Shown one piece after another: positions 1 to 7,024 of a stretch of 16,644 bases of DNA. Origin of the DNA: an uncultured Acidobacteriota bacterium (GTDB taxonomy: Bacteria > Acidobacteriota > Thermoanaerobaculia > Gp7-AA8); contig CAMPKJ010000090.1 of assembly GCA_946887105.1 (NCBI GenBank), forward strand, positions 1-16,644. Direction: 5' to 3'. Position 1 is the first letter of the stretch. Each line of letters begins with the position of its first letter. The position numbers were made by a program, and so were the translations under genes. The notes under the pieces are model-generated. The model worked only from the letters and a program-made list of their open reading frames with translations, searched no databases and was not told the DNA's origin.

Positions 1-2
1 TC

Positions 3-914
3 CTCGCGGCGTATCTGGGAGGGGCGGCGCTGATCCTGGTGATGCTGGGACGACGCTCCTCGGGTTCCGAGGAACCGAGGCACTCCGAGGAACCGAGGAA
101 CTGGTCTCGCTACCTCAGCCCGGTGCTGCAGTTTTTCTTCGGCGGCATCTTCAGCGCGCTGTTCATCTTCTATTTCCTCAGCTCGGGCGGACTGGGGGGA
201 TCCCTCTTCGTGCTCGCGCTGGCGGCGCTGTTGATCGGCAACGAGTTCCTCGGCAGCCGCTACAGCGAGCTGACCCTCTCCTGGAGCTTCTTCACGCTCA
301 GCGCGTGCATGTTCTTCAACTTCGCGCTGGCGCATCTCTTCCGGAGCATCAGCACGTTCTGGTTTTACCTCGGCACGATGATCGCCGTGCTGCTGGTCGT
401 ACTGCTCCGGCACGTATCGCGGCGCGAATCGGCGTCGATCGCGCCGTCGATGGGCGTCGCGGCGCTGCTGCTTCTGTTGCACGTGTTCAATCTGATTCCG
501 CCCGTGCCGCTGGTGAAAAAGCAGATGCTGATCGCGCACGAGCTGCGACGGGAGCGCGGCGGATACGTCGCGCAGATCGAGTCGCCCGGCTGGCGGATCT
601 GGCGTGCCTCGTCGCCGGTCTTTCACCGGCGCAACGGCGAACCGGTGTACTGCTTCACGTCCGTGTTCGTGCCGAACGGCATCCGCACCACCATCCGCCA
701 CCGCTGGGAGCACGAAGGACGAACCATGGACGTGCGTCCGTTCCCCATCACGGGCGGCCGCCAGGGCGGTTACCGCGGCTATACGCTGAAACAAAACCTC
801 ATTCCCGGACGCTGGCGCGTGACCGCGGAGTCGGAGAGCGGCGCGACGATCGGCTTCGTCGATTTCGTGGTCGTGGCAGGGGAGCCGCGGGCGTTGAAGA
901 AGGTGCGGCTGTGA
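3..914 (+). CDS. DUF2914-domain integral membrane protein (5' end outside window)
   Basis: The frame is open to the left edge, and the codons before the GTG at 39 encode a hydrophobic helix (LAAYLGGAALILV). The true start is therefore probably outside the window and the GTG is not trusted. Counting from the GTG, about five further hydrophobic segments follow (roughly residues 28-52, 54-70, 79-100, 105-123 and 136-156). After them comes a soluble C-terminal part, residues about 185-285. Its pattern CFTSVFVPNG, HRWEHEGR, GYRGYTLKQ, PGRWRVTAESESG matches what I know of DUF2914 (aromatic HRW, then a GxWRV turn, then a closing strand). The molecular function of DUF2914 proteins is not known. Between the first membrane helix and the rest lies a hydrophilic linker, SSGSEEPRHSEEPRN, encoded by a tandem DNA repeat. 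The gene converges on pepE with only 27 bp between stop codons. Family assignment is fairly secure; function is unknown. Confidence 0.8.
   Translation, partial: LAAYLGGAALILVMLGRRSSGSEEPRHSEEPRNWSRYLSPVLQFFFGGIFSALFIFYFLSSGGLGGSLFVLALAALLIGNEFLGSRYSELTLSWSFFTLSACMFFNFALAHLFRSISTFWFYLGTMIAVLLVVLLRHVSRRESASIAPSMGVAALLLLLHVFNLIPPVPLVKKQMLIAHELRRERGGYVAQIESPGWRIWRASSPVFHRRNGEPVYCFTSVFVPNGIRTTIRHRWEHEGRTMDVRPFPITGGRQGGYRGYTLKQNLIPGRWRVTAESESGATIGFVDFVVVAGEPRALKKVRL
56..103. repeat. GAGGAAC-type short tandem repeat inside the DUF2914 gene
   Basis: About five imperfect units of 8-10 bp based on CCGAGGAAC are seen (CCGAGGAAC, CGAGGCACT, CCGAGGAAC, CGAGGAACT), preceded by one inverted copy, CCTCGGGTT, that can fold back on the first direct copy. 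The array is read in frame and gives the Ser/Glu/Pro/Arg-rich stretch of the protein. The same words, including CCGAGGAACTCCGAGGCAC, recur at the right edge of the window. Confidence 0.75.
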
Positions 915-941
915 CGTCGGGGCGCCGCGCGCGCTCGTGAT

Positions 942-1619
942 TCACAGCGCGATGCGCGAGCCGGTCTCGATCTCCACCGGCTCCTCGCCGCGGCGGAAAA
1001 TCCGCGCCGGCTTCGATCCGACCAGCGTGACCACATCGTCGCGTACGTCGAGCATCGAGCCTTCGCGCAGTCCCACCACCGGCGGGGTGTTCTCTTCGTG
1101 AAATTCGCGGATGCGCTGCTCGCGCGTCTCGCCGTGATGCGTGGAATTCGGATCGGGATCGAGGTAGTGCGAATTGATCTGGAACGGCACCAGCCCCAGC
1201 GCATCGAACGACGGCGGATAGACGATGGGCATGTCGTTGGTCGTGCGGATGCTCGGCGTGGCGACGTTCGTTCCCGCGCTCGATCCGGCATACGGCATGC
1301 CGCGTTTCACCCGCGTGCGGATGACGTCGAGCAGATCGCGCTCGTACAGCTGATGCAGCAGACGAAACGTGTTCCCGCCGCCGATGAACATCGCCTCGGC
1401 ACGCGCGACGTCGTCGCGATCGTGGACCTGCGTCACGTCGAAACCCATCGCACGCATGCGTTCCCGGACACTCCCCGTGTACCCCTCGTGATCATGCTGC
1501 GCAAACGGCACGAACGCAACCGTCTTCACATCCGCGAGCAGGCGTTTCAGCTCCTGCTCCGCGTGATCGAGGTAGCCGTAGCCGTGTACGAGACTACTGG
1601 AGATGAGGAGGAGTTTCAT
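942..1619 (-). CDS. pepE: Peptidase E (alpha-aspartyl dipeptidase), family S51
   Basis: The 225-residue product is close to the usual length of about 230 for PepE, a cytoplasmic serine peptidase that cleaves Asp-X dipeptides. Visible family features are the N-terminal KLLLISSS strand, FIGGGNTFRLLHQL (residues about 78-91), the nucleophile elbow AGSSAG with Ser114, and FQINSHYLDPDP with His151. A further HHGETREQRIREF block follows, which is typical of PepE. The start chosen is the ATG at 1619. The frame stays open further upstream, but only as a shadow of the solute-binding protein gene. That ATG shares the ATGA with the stop of the upstream solute-binding protein gene, so translational coupling is likely. 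The neighbour suggests that imported peptides are a source of substrate. Confidence in family and start is high. Confidence 0.93.
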   Translation of the reverse strand: MKLLLISSSLVHGYGYLDHAEQELKRLLADVKTVAFVPFAQHDHEGYTGSVRERMRAMGFDVTQVHDRDDVARAEAMFIGGGNTFRLLHQLYERDLLDVIRTRVKRGMPYAGSSAGTNVATPSIRTTNDMPIVYPPSFDALGLVPFQINSHYLDPDPNSTHHGETREQRIREFHEENTPPVVGLREGSMLDVRDDVVTLVGSKPARIFRRGEEPVEIETGSRIAL

Positions 1620-3217
1620 TTCACCCACCACGCGCGCGAATTGGGATGCCAGTGGAACAATCCGAATCCCTTCGCCACCTGCACGTTCTGCACGCGGCGG
1701 TTCACGGCCCATTTCTCCGAGACCTGCACGGTCCAGAGATACGGCTGATCGCGCGCCAGCACGTCGTGGAGATGGTGATAGAGGCTGATGCGATGCCGCG
1801 GGTCGAGCTCCGCCGCCGCCTGGTCCATGAGCGAATCCGCTTCCTCGTTCGCGTAGCCGGTGACGTTCATCCCGTCCGGCGCGATCTGCCTCGAGTGGAA
1901 GAGATCCGACGGATCGGGATCGGGCTCGTTGACCCACGACAGGAAGGCCGCCTGATAGTTGCGCTGCAGCACGAGATCGTAGAACGCGGCTTCATCGAGC
2001 GGCTTGATTTCCAGCTTCACGCCGATGCGCGCCAGCGCGTCCTGAAACACCTGCGCCTGATCGCGTGAGATGGAGCTGCCGGCGATGATCAGCAGCGCGA
2101 GCTCGAACGTTTTTCCTTCGCGATCGAGCAGGCCGTCGCTGTCGGAATCGCGCCAGCCCGCCGACGCGAGGAGTGCCGAGGCGGCGGGAAGGTTGAACTC
2201 GATCGGCGCGGCTTCCGGATTGTTCTCGGGTTGATCGGGTGTGAACGGGCCGGTCACCGCACGCGCCTGCCCGTGGTAGAGCTTCGCGATCACGGTCTGC
2301 CGGTCGAAGCTCATCGCCAGCGCCCGGCGCACACGCGCGTCCGCGAGCAGCGGATCGCCGAGATTCCAGACGATGGCGTTGTAGCCGAGCTGCCAGGTGG
2401 TGTGGAAGCCGACCTTCTCCTTCACCGCCGGATCGTCCTTGACGCGCATCCAGAGATCGTTGTCGACGCGGGTCACGTCGATCGTGCCGCGCTCCATCGC
2501 GCGCCACGCCACGGCGTTGTCGGCGATGGGCCGGAAGCGCACCGACGCGATGGCGGGCTTCTCGCGCCAGTAGTTGTCGCGGCGGTCGAGGAGCAGGCTG
2601 CGGTCGCGCTCGCGCCGCGTCAGCACGTACGGGCCGTTGCCGATCACCTTCGACGTCCGGCTGAAGTTTTCCTTCGCGTAGACGTGCTCCGGCATCACGC
2701 CGATGTTGAACGAGAAGATCCGGCCGGCATGCGGGGTGTCGAACACCACGCGCACCGTCCGCTCGTCGACCGCTTGCGTCTGCGCGCGGTCGAGTCCCTC
2801 GAACCACGCGCCGAACTGCGGCGACTGTGCGTCGAAAATCTTGTTCAGCGTGAAGATCACGTCGCTTGCGCGAAGCGGCGTGCCATCGCTGAAGTTCGCG
2901 CGCGGATCGAGATGGAGGACGTACGTCTTCCCGCCGTCGAGCACTTCCCATCGCGCCGCGACGCCGGGGATCGGCGTGAGGTTCTGGTCGAGGTCGATGA
3001 GCGGGTCGTAGAGCAGCGACAGCACCTGGCGCTCGTCTTCGGTCTGCTGCAGGAGGTAGTTCAGCGTCTTGACGTCGCCTTCGAGCCGCCGCACGAGCCG
3101 GCCGCCGTCCGTCGGTGTCGCCACGGCCGGTTGGACCGGTGGGGGAGGCGGCGCCGGCGTCTCGCGCTTGCACGCCAGCGACAGCAGGAGCAGGGACACG
3201 GCAACGACGCGGCGCAT
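1616..3217 (-). CDS. Extracellular solute-binding lipoprotein, family 5 (oligo/dipeptide type)
   Basis: The 533-residue product begins with a lipoprotein signal (MRRVVAVSLLLLSLAC, Cys16), then a Pro-rich tether APPPPPP, so it should be anchored to a membrane facing the periplasm. The mature part has the family-5 pattern: a GGRLVRRLEGDVKTLNYLL opening, DPLIDLD, then the signature region YVLHLDPRANFSDGTPLRASDVIFTL cut by the usual GTP and DV positions, and later GNGPYVLT and DARVRRALAMSFDRQ. These proteins capture peptides, or sometimes other ligands, for an ABC permease. No permease or ATPase gene is nearby, so partner and ligand are unknown. Peptide is favoured because pepE is directly downstream with a 4-base overlap. 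No clear Shine-Dalgarno site precedes the ATG. The upstream helicase gene ends 61 bp away, and a hairpin lies in that gap. Confidence 0.9.
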   Translation of the reverse strand: MRRVVAVSLLLLSLACKRETPAPPPPPVQPAVATPTDGGRLVRRLEGDVKTLNYLLQQTEDERQVLSLLYDPLIDLDQNLTPIPGVAARWEVLDGGKTYVLHLDPRANFSDGTPLRASDVIFTLNKIFDAQSPQFGAWFEGLDRAQTQAVDERTVRVVFDTPHAGRIFSFNIGVMPEHVYAKENFSRTSKVIGNGPYVLTRRERDRSLLLDRRDNYWREKPAIASVRFRPIADNAVAWRAMERGTIDVTRVDNDLWMRVKDDPAVKEKVGFHTTWQLGYNAIVWNLGDPLLADARVRRALAMSFDRQTVIAKLYHGQARAVTGPFTPDQPENNPEAAPIEFNLPAASALLASAGWRDSDSDGLLDREGKTFELALLIIAGSSISRDQAQVFQDALARIGVKLEIKPLDEAAFYDLVLQRNYQAAFLSWVNEPDPDPSDLFHSRQIAPDGMNVTGYANEEADSLMDQAAAELDPRHRISLYHHLHDVLARDQPYLWTVQVSEKWAVNRRVQNVQVAKGFGLFHWHPNSRAWWVK

Positions 3218-3245
3218 TCGCGGCGAATTCTACTTCGTCGGGAGA

Positions 3246-3263
3246 AACGCCCGGTCGGGCGTT
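3246..3263 (-). terminator. Possible weak terminator hairpin after the helicase gene
   Basis: A perfect 7-bp GC-rich stem (AACGCCC / GGGCGTT) with a 4-base loop sits in the 61-bp gap between the helicase stop and the solute-binding protein start. On the minus strand it is followed by only a short T-containing stretch (TTTCTCCC), so a factor-independent terminator is possible but not convincing. If it works, the solute-binding protein and pepE would need their own promoter in the same small gap. Confidence 0.35.
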
Positions 3264-3278
3264 GCAACCAGCAACCTC

Positions 3279-5387
3279 TCACTCGTTCCCGATCACCCAC
3301 TTCTCGTACGCATCCCCCGGCAGCTCGCGCACGAAACGCGACGGCTCCATCAACAGATCCATCCCGCCGCGATCGCGCGCCATCACCGGAAACACGAGGT
3401 ACAGCTCCTGGCGCGCGCGCGTGACGGCGACGTAGAACAGGCGCCGCTCTTCCTCCTCGCCGGGGATGACCAGCTCGCGCGTTCCCTGCTCGTCGACGAC
3501 CGGCGCGTCCTGCGTCGCTCCTTCGAGCAGCGGCAGCGCTTCATGCACGCGATCGGGCGTCACGCGGATGATGCCGCCCGGCACGCGCAGCGCGCGCTGC
3601 GACGGAAAGCGCCCGTCCGCGAGCCAGATCACGAACACCACCCGCCACTCCAGTCCCTTGGCCTGATGCACCGACGACAGCACGATCTTCTCGTCCTCGG
3701 GCGCCACGACCGCCACGTCTTCGCTGGCCATCGGGTTCGAGAGCGCGATCTCGTCGAGAAACGTCTCCACGTCCTCGTAGCGCAGCGCGTACTGCGAGAG
3801 CTGTTCGAGATCGTCGAGGCGCGCCTGCGCGTTCGCAAACTTCTGCCGCGCGTAGTCGGCGTAGCCTCTTTCGACGATCAGGCGGATCATCTCGGATGGA
3901 TTCCGCTTCATCGCATCCGACGAGATCGTGCCCAGCAGATCGCGGATGCTCTTCATCGATCCGGTGGCGCCGCGGCCGCTGACTTCGACCCCGCGCAGGA
4001 ACGCATCCAGCGGATTCGTGCTCTGGCTGATCCGCATCCAGACCTCGGATGCGGTCTTCTCGCCGACCTTCGGGTAGAGCTTCAGCATCCGCTTCCACGA
4101 CAGCTCGTCGCGCGTGTTGGTGATCACCTTCAGATAGGCCAGGACGTCCTTGATGTGCGCCTGCTCGAAGAAACGCACGCCGGAGCGGATCTCGTACGGG
4201 ATGTTCCGGCGCGTGAGCTCCATCTGCAATTCGAGCGACTGATAGTGCGAGCGATAGAGGATGGCGATCTCGTCGAGATCGACGCCTTCGTCGCGCAATT
4301 CGAGAATGCGTTGCGCCACGAACGACGCCTGCTCGAAGACGTCGTCGACGCCCACTACCGCCGGTTCGGGACCGTCGCCGCGCACCGCCTGCAGCTCCTT
4401 GCGGAACTGGAAGCGATTGGCGGCGATCGACGCATTGGCCAGATTCAGGATCTGCCTGGTGGAGCGGTAGTTCGTTTCCAGCTTGTAGATCCTGGCCTCG
4501 GGGAAGCGCAGCGGAAAGGTGAGGATGTTCTCGAAGGATGCGCCGCGGAACGAGTAGATCGACTGCGCGTCGTCGCCCACCACCATCACGTTGCGTCGCA
4601 CCGACGCCATCGAGTCGATGATGTCCGCCTGCAGTTTGTTGGTGTCCTGATACTCGTCGACGAGGATGTGCCGGAATTTGCGCTTCAGCGATTCCGCGAC
4701 CTCGGCATGCTCGTCGAGCAGCACCTTCCAGTACACGAGCAGGTCGTCGAAATCCATCGAGTTCGCGTCGCGCTTGCGCTCCTTGTAGCGGCGGAAGACG
4801 TTCACGATCTCTTCGCCGAACATCATGAAGTGCGGGAAGTTCTGCTCCAGGTGCAGCTCCAGCGGCGTGCGCGTGTTGATGAGGAACGAGTAGATGTCGA
4901 GCAGCACGTCGCCTTTCGGGAAGCGCTTCTCGAGCGTCTTGATGCCGAGGGAGGAGACGGCGGATTCCATCATCTCCTTCGAGTCTTCGTCGTCGAGGAT
5001 GGTGAAGTTCGGGCGATAACCGATTGCCTCCGCGTGCCGGCGCAGCAGGCGATTGCCGATCGAATGGAACGTGCCGCCCCAGATGCGCCGCGTGTCGGTG
5101 GTGACGATCTGCTCCACGCGGCTGAGCATCTCCCGCGCCGATTTGTTCGTGAACGTGACGATCAGGATCTCCGACGGATCGACGCCATCCTCGATCAACC
5201 GCGAGACGCGATACGTGAGCGCGCGCGTCTTCCCGCTGCCCGCGCCGGCGATGACCAGCATCGGCCCTTCGCCCGCCATCACCACGTCGAGCTGCTCGGA
5301 GTTCAGCTCCTCGTCATAGCGGACCTTGTACTGCTTCTGCGGCTTCTCGGCACGCTTGAGCGTGTAGCGGCGGACTTTCGTCGACAT
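3279..5387 (-). CDS. UvrD/Rep/PcrA-family ATP-dependent DNA helicase (SF1A)
   Basis: The 702-residue product has all core superfamily 1A motifs in order. The Q motif is LNSEQLDVV (about 28-36) and Walker A is AGAGSGKT (47-54). Motif Ia is VTFTNKSAREM (77-87) and motif II is VDEYQDTN (243-250). Motif III is VVGDDAQSIYSFRGAS (269-284), motif IV is ETNYRSTRQI (304-313), motif V is SVHQAKGLEW (572-581) and motif VI is FYVAVTRARQELYL (651-664). Such enzymes use ATP to unwind DNA 3' to 5' in repair or replication restart. The region after motif VI is only about 40 residues, shorter than the tail of E. coli UvrD, and no nuclease domain follows. It is therefore a stand-alone helicase, not an AddA/RecB protein. 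A basic N-terminal extension of about 25 residues (KVRRYTLKRAEKPQKQYKVR) precedes the Q motif. The gene starts 3 bp after the lepB stop, so the two are probably co-transcribed. Which named member it matches (uvrD, rep, pcrA) cannot be told from sequence alone. Confidence 0.92.
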   Translation of the reverse strand: MSTKVRRYTLKRAEKPQKQYKVRYDEELNSEQLDVVMAGEGPMLVIAGAGSGKTRALTYRVSRLIEDGVDPSEILIVTFTNKSAREMLSRVEQIVTTDTRRIWGGTFHSIGNRLLRRHAEAIGYRPNFTILDDEDSKEMMESAVSSLGIKTLEKRFPKGDVLLDIYSFLINTRTPLELHLEQNFPHFMMFGEEIVNVFRRYKERKRDANSMDFDDLLVYWKVLLDEHAEVAESLKRKFRHILVDEYQDTNKLQADIIDSMASVRRNVMVVGDDAQSIYSFRGASFENILTFPLRFPEARIYKLETNYRSTRQILNLANASIAANRFQFRKELQAVRGDGPEPAVVGVDDVFEQASFVAQRILELRDEGVDLDEIAILYRSHYQSLELQMELTRRNIPYEIRSGVRFFEQAHIKDVLAYLKVITNTRDELSWKRMLKLYPKVGEKTASEVWMRISQSTNPLDAFLRGVEVSGRGATGSMKSIRDLLGTISSDAMKRNPSEMIRLIVERGYADYARQKFANAQARLDDLEQLSQYALRYEDVETFLDEIALSNPMASEDVAVVAPEDEKIVLSSVHQAKGLEWRVVFVIWLADGRFPSQRALRVPGGIIRVTPDRVHEALPLLEGATQDAPVVDEQGTRELVIPGEEEERRLFYVAVTRARQELYLVFPVMARDRGGMDLLMEPSRFVRELPGDAYEKWVIGNE

Positions 5388-5390
5388 GGA

Positions 5391-5915
5391 CTACTCGCAC
5401 CTGCCCACGTGCAGCACGCGGATCATCCGCCCCTTGATTGCGTCTTCGGAGATGAAGCCGCGAAAGCGGGAGTCGTTGGCGTTGTCGCGGTTGTCGCCCA
5501 TGACGAAATAATGGCCCGCGGGAACCTCGACCGGCCCGAACGTGCGGACCGCAGGGATGTCGGGCGTCTCGATGATGTACGGCTCGTTCCGCTGTCTGCC
5601 GTTCAGGAAGAGGACATTGTCGCGCATCTCCAACATGTCGCCCGGACCGCCCACGATGCGAAAGAGAAAGAGCGCACCCTGGCGGTACAACACCACGTCA
5701 CCGACCTTCGGCTCCTCGCCGAACGCGTAGGCGAAACGGTTGACGAACACGCGGTCGCGCTCGTGCACGGTGGGAATCATCGAGCCGGTGGGAACGAGAT
5801 GATGCGTGGTGATGAACTTCAACGTCACGAACAATATGACGGCGGGAGGCAGCAGGATTGCCACGATGATCCACCCGTGGCGCCGCTCGCGGCGCAGTTC
5901 GTCCTCGCTTTTCAC
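5391..5915 (-). CDS. lepB: Signal peptidase I-like protein (S26) lacking the catalytic lysine
   Basis: The 174-residue product, starting at GTG, has one membrane helix (about residues 15-33) and a periplasmic catalytic part with S26 boxes. Box B is PTGSMIPTVHERDRVFVNRFAY with Ser45 at the nucleophile position (the motif is broken here for length: PTGSMIPT then VFVNRFAY). Box C is PKVGDVVLY, box D is RIVGGPGD (86-93) and box E is GDNRDNANDSR (140-150). In normal bacterial enzymes box D begins with Lys-Arg (YIKRAVGLPGD in E. coli, K146), and that Lys is the general base. Here the aligned residues are Phe85-Arg86, so the lysine is missing. Eukaryotic and archaeal relatives have His there, not Phe. 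The protein may be inactive, use another base, or have a changed role. A second, normal LepB elsewhere in the genome would be expected. It is the first gene of a probable leftward operon with the helicase. Confidence 0.88.
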   Translation of the reverse strand: MKSEDELRRERRHGWIIVAILLPPAVILFVTLKFITTHHLVPTGSMIPTVHERDRVFVNRFAYAFGEEPKVGDVVLYRQGALFLFRIVGGPGDMLEMRDNVLFLNGRQRNEPYIIETPDIPAVRTFGPVEVPAGHYFVMGDNRDNANDSRFRGFISEDAIKGRMIRVLHVGRCE

Positions 5916-5944
5916 CGGGGGGAGCGTAGCAGGGCCGGGAAGGA

Positions 5945-6018
5945 AGTCTCAAAGTCGCAAAGTCTCAAAGTCGCAAAGAGGTGGTTCCCGCTCTTTGAGA
6001 CTTTGCGACTTTGAGACT
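5945..6018. repeat. Long inverted repeat built from 16-bp tandem units, between divergent genes
   Basis: The left arm (5945-5970) and right arm (5993-6018) are a perfect 26-bp inverted repeat around a 22-base loop. Each arm is made of alternating octamers AGTCTCAA and AGTCGCAA, so the unit is AGTCTCAAAGTCGCAA; a second AGTCGCAA octamer continues to the left of the loop. Base composition is near 50 % GC, well below the flanking DNA. It lies between the 5' ends of lepB and the EamA gene, so a simple terminator role is unlikely. It could affect both promoters or form a hairpin in either leader RNA. Confidence 0.9.
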
Positions 6019-6051
6019 CTGCACATCCCGGCGTCGTACGATGTCCAGCGC

Positions 6052-6939
6052 ATGTCCGCCCCCCGTTTCTTCGCGTTCCTGGCCATCGTGTTCTGGGGGA
6101 TTTCGTTCGTGGCCACGAAGGCCGCTCTACGAGAGGTATCTCCGGTCACGCTGATCTTCTGCCGCTTTGCGATCGGCGCGCTGGTGCTCCTGGCGCTGGT
6201 GCGCGAACTGCCGCCGCGGCACGCCTGGAAACAGCTCGCGCTGATGGGATTCATCGGCGTGTTCGTGCACCAGATGCTGCAGGCCTACGGTCTGACGCTG
6301 ACCTCCGCGACGAACTCGGGATGGCTGATCGGTCTGACGCCGCTCTGGTCGGCCATGCTCGCCGCGATCGTGCTGCGCGAGCGTTTCGGCGCCTGGAAGA
6401 TTGTCGGGCTCGTCGGCGGATTCGCCGGCGCGTTGCTGGTCGTCACACGCGGCGACTTCAGCGCGCGGGTGCTCGGCCGCCCGTCCACGATCGGCGATCT
6501 GCTGATCTTCATCAGCACGATCAACTGGGCGATCTATTCGGTGGTCGGCCATCCGACCATCCGCAAGCTCGGACCGCGCCGCGCCACCGCCGGGGCGATG
6601 CTGTTCGGCGCGGCGATGCTCACTCCGTTCTTCATCGCCCAGCGCGGCTGGCGCGAGCTGCCGCAATTCTCGCCCGCGGGCTGGGGCGCGATGCTCTTCC
6701 TGGCCATCTGCTGTTCCGCGCTCGGCTATCTGTTCTGGTACGGCGCCCTCGAGCAGGTGGAGGTGTCGCGCGTGGCGGTGTTGCTCTACCTCGAGCCGCT
6801 GGTGACGTTCGCCGCCGCGGCCCTGCTCCTCGGCGAGCGGGTGAGTGGCGTCGTCATCGCCGGCGGGCTGCTCGTTCTGGCCAGTGTGCTGATCTCCCAG
6901 TACGCGCCCGTTCCGCGCGAACGCACTGTGCGCGCATAG
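6052..6939 (+). CDS. EamA-family (drug/metabolite superfamily) transporter
   Basis: The 295-residue product has ten hydrophobic segments in two EamA halves (about residues 5-130 and 145-280), the usual DMT design and length. Typical signatures are FWGISFVATKAAL in helix 1, CRFAIGALVLLAL in helix 2, and in the second half NWAIYSVVG, GYLFWYGALEQVEVSRVAVLLYLEPL and LLGERVSGVVIAGGLLVL. Members export metabolites, amino acids or drugs; the substrate cannot be read from the sequence. The ATG at 6052 was chosen because the first membrane helix starts there; codons further upstream read through the repeat and are not protein-like. No clear Shine-Dalgarno site is seen, so the mRNA may be leaderless or depend on other signals. 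Family assignment is secure. Confidence 0.9.
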   Translation: MSAPRFFAFLAIVFWGISFVATKAALREVSPVTLIFCRFAIGALVLLALVRELPPRHAWKQLALMGFIGVFVHQMLQAYGLTLTSATNSGWLIGLTPLWSAMLAAIVLRERFGAWKIVGLVGGFAGALLVVTRGDFSARVLGRPSTIGDLLIFISTINWAIYSVVGHPTIRKLGPRRATAGAMLFGAAMLTPFFIAQRGWRELPQFSPAGWGAMLFLAICCSALGYLFWYGALEQVEVSRVAVLLYLEPLVTFAAAALLLGERVSGVVIAGGLLVLASVLISQYAPVPRERTVRA

Positions 6940-7012
6940 CAGCCTCAGCCGCGACCGTCGCCCTGCCGTAGAATGCTCGGCGGTCCGATCCGTTCGAGAA
7001 AATCTGCGTGCA

Positions 7013-7022
7013 GAGGAGAGGG
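7013..7022 (+). promoter_or_regulatory. Strong ribosome binding site for the hemopexin-repeat gene
   Basis: GAGGAGAGGG lies immediately before AAATG... at 7025. It is one of only a few strong Shine-Dalgarno sequences in this window; most neighbours have none. It fixes the start at 7025 and suggests high or transferred expression. Confidence 0.7.
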
Positions 7023-7024
7023 AA

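Noticed and set aside
942..1937. Longer 331-codon version of pepE starting at 1937
   Set aside because: The extra N-terminal part is antisense-like sequence within the solute-binding protein gene in another frame; PepE homologues start at KLLLISSS, matching the ATG at 1619.
3069..6014. A 981-codon open frame on + across the helicase, lepB and flanks
   Set aside because: It is antisense to genes with complete motif sets, its translation is rich in Arg, His and Asp without domain features, and it crosses the intergenic repeat. It is a typical high-GC shadow.
5945..6020. Rho-independent terminator
   Set aside because: The hairpin lies between the 5' ends of divergent genes and has no T-run on either side.
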